Shown piece by piece: positions 62,749-64,000 of a stretch of 64,000 nt of DNA; position 1 is the first letter of the stretch, and every line of letters begins with the position of its first letter. Below the pieces are notes generated by a model, which saw only the letters and a list, made by a program, of their open reading frames with translations, made no database searches and was not told where the DNA came from. Made by a program: the position numbers and the translations under genes. The DNA is taken from positions 248,001 through 312,000 of the forward strand of contig NZ_FNHN01000006.1 of NCBI RefSeq assembly GCF_900103525.1. The letters are read 5' to 3'. This stretch comes from Bacillus sp. OK048. GTDB taxonomy: Bacteria > Bacillota > Bacilli > Bacillales > Cytobacillaceae.

Positions 62749-62925
62749 CATGAAGCCCAACATATAGGCCATCAGGGGAAATGGGCCTCATTAACCGATC
62801 ATGAAGCCCAAAAACAGGAATTGCGATAGGAGATGGGTCTCATGAAACGTCCATGAAGCCCAAAAACAGAAATCGCAATAGGAAATGGGCCTCATGTAAC
62901 ATCCATGAAGCCCAAACATAGGAAT
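62749..62925. repeat. 52-bp repeat array, four units, ATGAAGCCCA type
   Basis: CATGAAGCCCA begins at 62749, 62800, 62852 and 62904 (periods 51, 52, 52). Each unit pairs ATGAAGCCCA with a following TGGGCCTCAT (variants TGGGTCTCAT). Period and layout match the array at 48058 although the sequences differ. It fills the space between two convergent genes. Confidence 0.9.
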
Positions 62926-62955
62926 CGCTGCGGCTAACCAGGGCGCTTCCGCTTT

Positions 62956-64000
62956 TTACATTAATCGTTCAATTTTTTGCTTAAATGTTATTTTAAAGCC
63001 TTTTTCCATTTTGCGATTACTTCTAGGTTCAGGGTTCATTACTTTAAAACTATCCTTCGTTAGTTGATAGTCTAGAAGATCACCGGCATTTGCAGCCGCT
63101 CTCCGGTTACGCGCTTTTGGAAGTTTGTATAAAACACCGACTTTTACTTGCTGCACCTCTTTCACCCCTTGAATAATGAGCTGCATAGCAAAGATTGAGA
63201 TCATGAACGCAACCAATATCCATAAGTACCAGTATCTTCCGGCACCGATAGCCGTGCGTCCGACTTGTCCGACTAATCCTGACCATTCTTGTGTCATAGA
63301 GGTTGGCGGATCTCCCCCCATTGGGTCAAATGACAGTTTTGTTCCTCCAAAGAAGAAGTTAAAAATCCCTAAATGGATAAAGATTAACAGGACTTGAATA
63401 AATTGAGTCCCGAGTAAAATCGTTAACCGCGGTCCGATATGCGGGAAGATGTGACGCCAAAACAGATGAAATTTACTGCCCCCTAAAACGCGCGCACTGG
63501 CAATAAATTCATAGTCGAGAACACGCTTTATCTCCTTGCCTAATAAAACCGTTGTTAACGGAACGACCAGGATGGTTAAGATGAACATTTCCAATAAAAT
63601 ACGTTCGATAAAGGAGTAGGTAAAATCATAGCCAAAACCCGTAAATGCCGGCATTAAAATCGGTGCGAGTAAGATGTAGGCAATTAAACTTAACGGCAGA
63701 AAATGAATGGAATCTACCAGTTTTCCAAGCCAATGCTGGGTGCGTGGTCCTAGGTGAAAGGCGTAAAAGACACCAAATAATAGCCCGCTCGCGACACGCA
63801 ACAACGCAATTAACAAGGCAAAGATTAACGTATACTTTGCACCAATTACTAATTGGTCAAAGAGACTGTATCCTAACTTGTCAGAACCAAAGAAAAATGG
63901 TTCGGTTGGTGCATGCGGCGCCGCACCAAGTAGTGTTACACCGTCTTCTGAATAATGAAGCCGGACTTGATCGACATGATTATCGGTAGTTACCGAATAA
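62956..64000 (-). CDS. ABC transporter permease, peptide/nickel (DppC/OppC) type, 5' end beyond window
   Basis: The reading frame stays open to the window edge; a TTG at 63816 is internal. The upstream part includes PFFFGSDKLGYSLFDQLVIGAKYTLIFA, the usual region after the periplasmic loop in DppC. Later segments hold several membrane helices and the EAA loop EFIASARVLGGSKFHLFWRHIFPH. One subunit of a dipeptide/oligopeptide-type importer; the remaining genes must lie beyond the right edge. It carries an unusual basic C-terminal tail after the last helix. Confidence 0.85.
   Translation of the reverse strand, partial: YSVTTDNHVDQVRLHYSEDGVTLLGAAPHAPTEPFFFGSDKLGYSLFDQLVIGAKYTLIFALLIALLRVASGLLFGVFYAFHLGPRTQHWLGKLVDSIHFLPLSLIAYILLAPILMPAFTGFGYDFTYSFIERILLEMFILTILVVPLTTVLLGKEIKRVLDYEFIASARVLGGSKFHLFWRHIFPHIGPRLTILLGTQFIQVLLIFIHLGIFNFFFGGTKLSFDPMGGDPPTSMTQEWSGLVGQVGRTAIGAGRYWYLWILVAFMISIFAMQLIIQGVKEVQQVKVGVLYKLPKARNRRAAANAGDLLDYQLTKDSFKVMNPEPRSNRKMEKGFKITFKQKIERLM

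Overview
The window is low-GC DNA with strong Shine-Dalgarno sites, frequent GTG/TTG starts, sigma-D-type motifs and Bacillus-type families (YaaR, YesL/YesM/YesN, FlgM/SigD, FlhF/FlhG). It most likely comes from a motile member of the Bacillaceae. The genus is not determinable from what I can see, although the ~50-bp intergenic repeats and the GC-rich intergenic boxes look typical of environmental Bacillaceae.

Bases 1-36,500 hold an almost complete flagellar gene set in one block. On the minus strand are a C39-type peptidase, motB and motA. On the plus strand the order is yaaR-flgF-flgG; then, behind a clear sigma-D promoter, flgM-flgN-flgK-flgL; a PilZ protein; hag; a 1480-residue secreted repeat protein; then fliD, a glucosaminidase, fliK, flgD and flgE. 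After a class-I cyclic di-GMP riboswitch with an intrinsic terminator come fliM, fliN, fliT, fliS, flgBC, fliEFGHIJ, a second fliN, fliOPQR, flhB, flhA, flhF, flhG and sigD. It differs from the Bacillus subtilis fla/che operon in several ways. FliM lacks its N-terminal CheY-docking motif, while a short FliN carries one. There is no FliY, FliL, FlbD, FliW, CsrA or chemotaxis gene in the window. Cyclic di-GMP seems wired in twice, through the PilZ protein and the riboswitch. The 1480-residue protein (seven Fn3-like and seven OmpL47-like repeats) between hag and fliD is the largest unexplained component.

Bases 36,500-47,600 hold an EamA-type transporter and a carbohydrate utilisation locus: YesL-family membrane protein (divergent), two sugar ABC permeases, a solute-binding lipoprotein, a YesM-type kinase, a YesN-type regulator and a family 2 glycosidase with an altered acid/base motif.

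Bases 47,600-58,700 hold two molybdopterin oxidoreductase modules. The minus-strand module is a PucR-type regulator, a cytoplasmic Mo/W enzyme and a four-cluster ferredoxin subunit, interrupted by a GC-rich repeat element. The plus-strand operon is radical SAM protein, TorD-type chaperone, Tat-exported DmsA-like enzyme, DmsB-like and DmsC-like subunits, probably an anaerobic reductase.

Bases 58,800-64,000 hold an MFS exporter-alpha/beta hydrolase operon facing an XRE-TPR regulator, with three copies of a 17-bp palindrome, two of which bracket the exporter promoter. The window ends in a truncated peptide-type ABC permease. Four different short intergenic repeat arrays occur; two of them share a 52-bp period and an ATGAAG-led inverted-repeat design despite different sequences.
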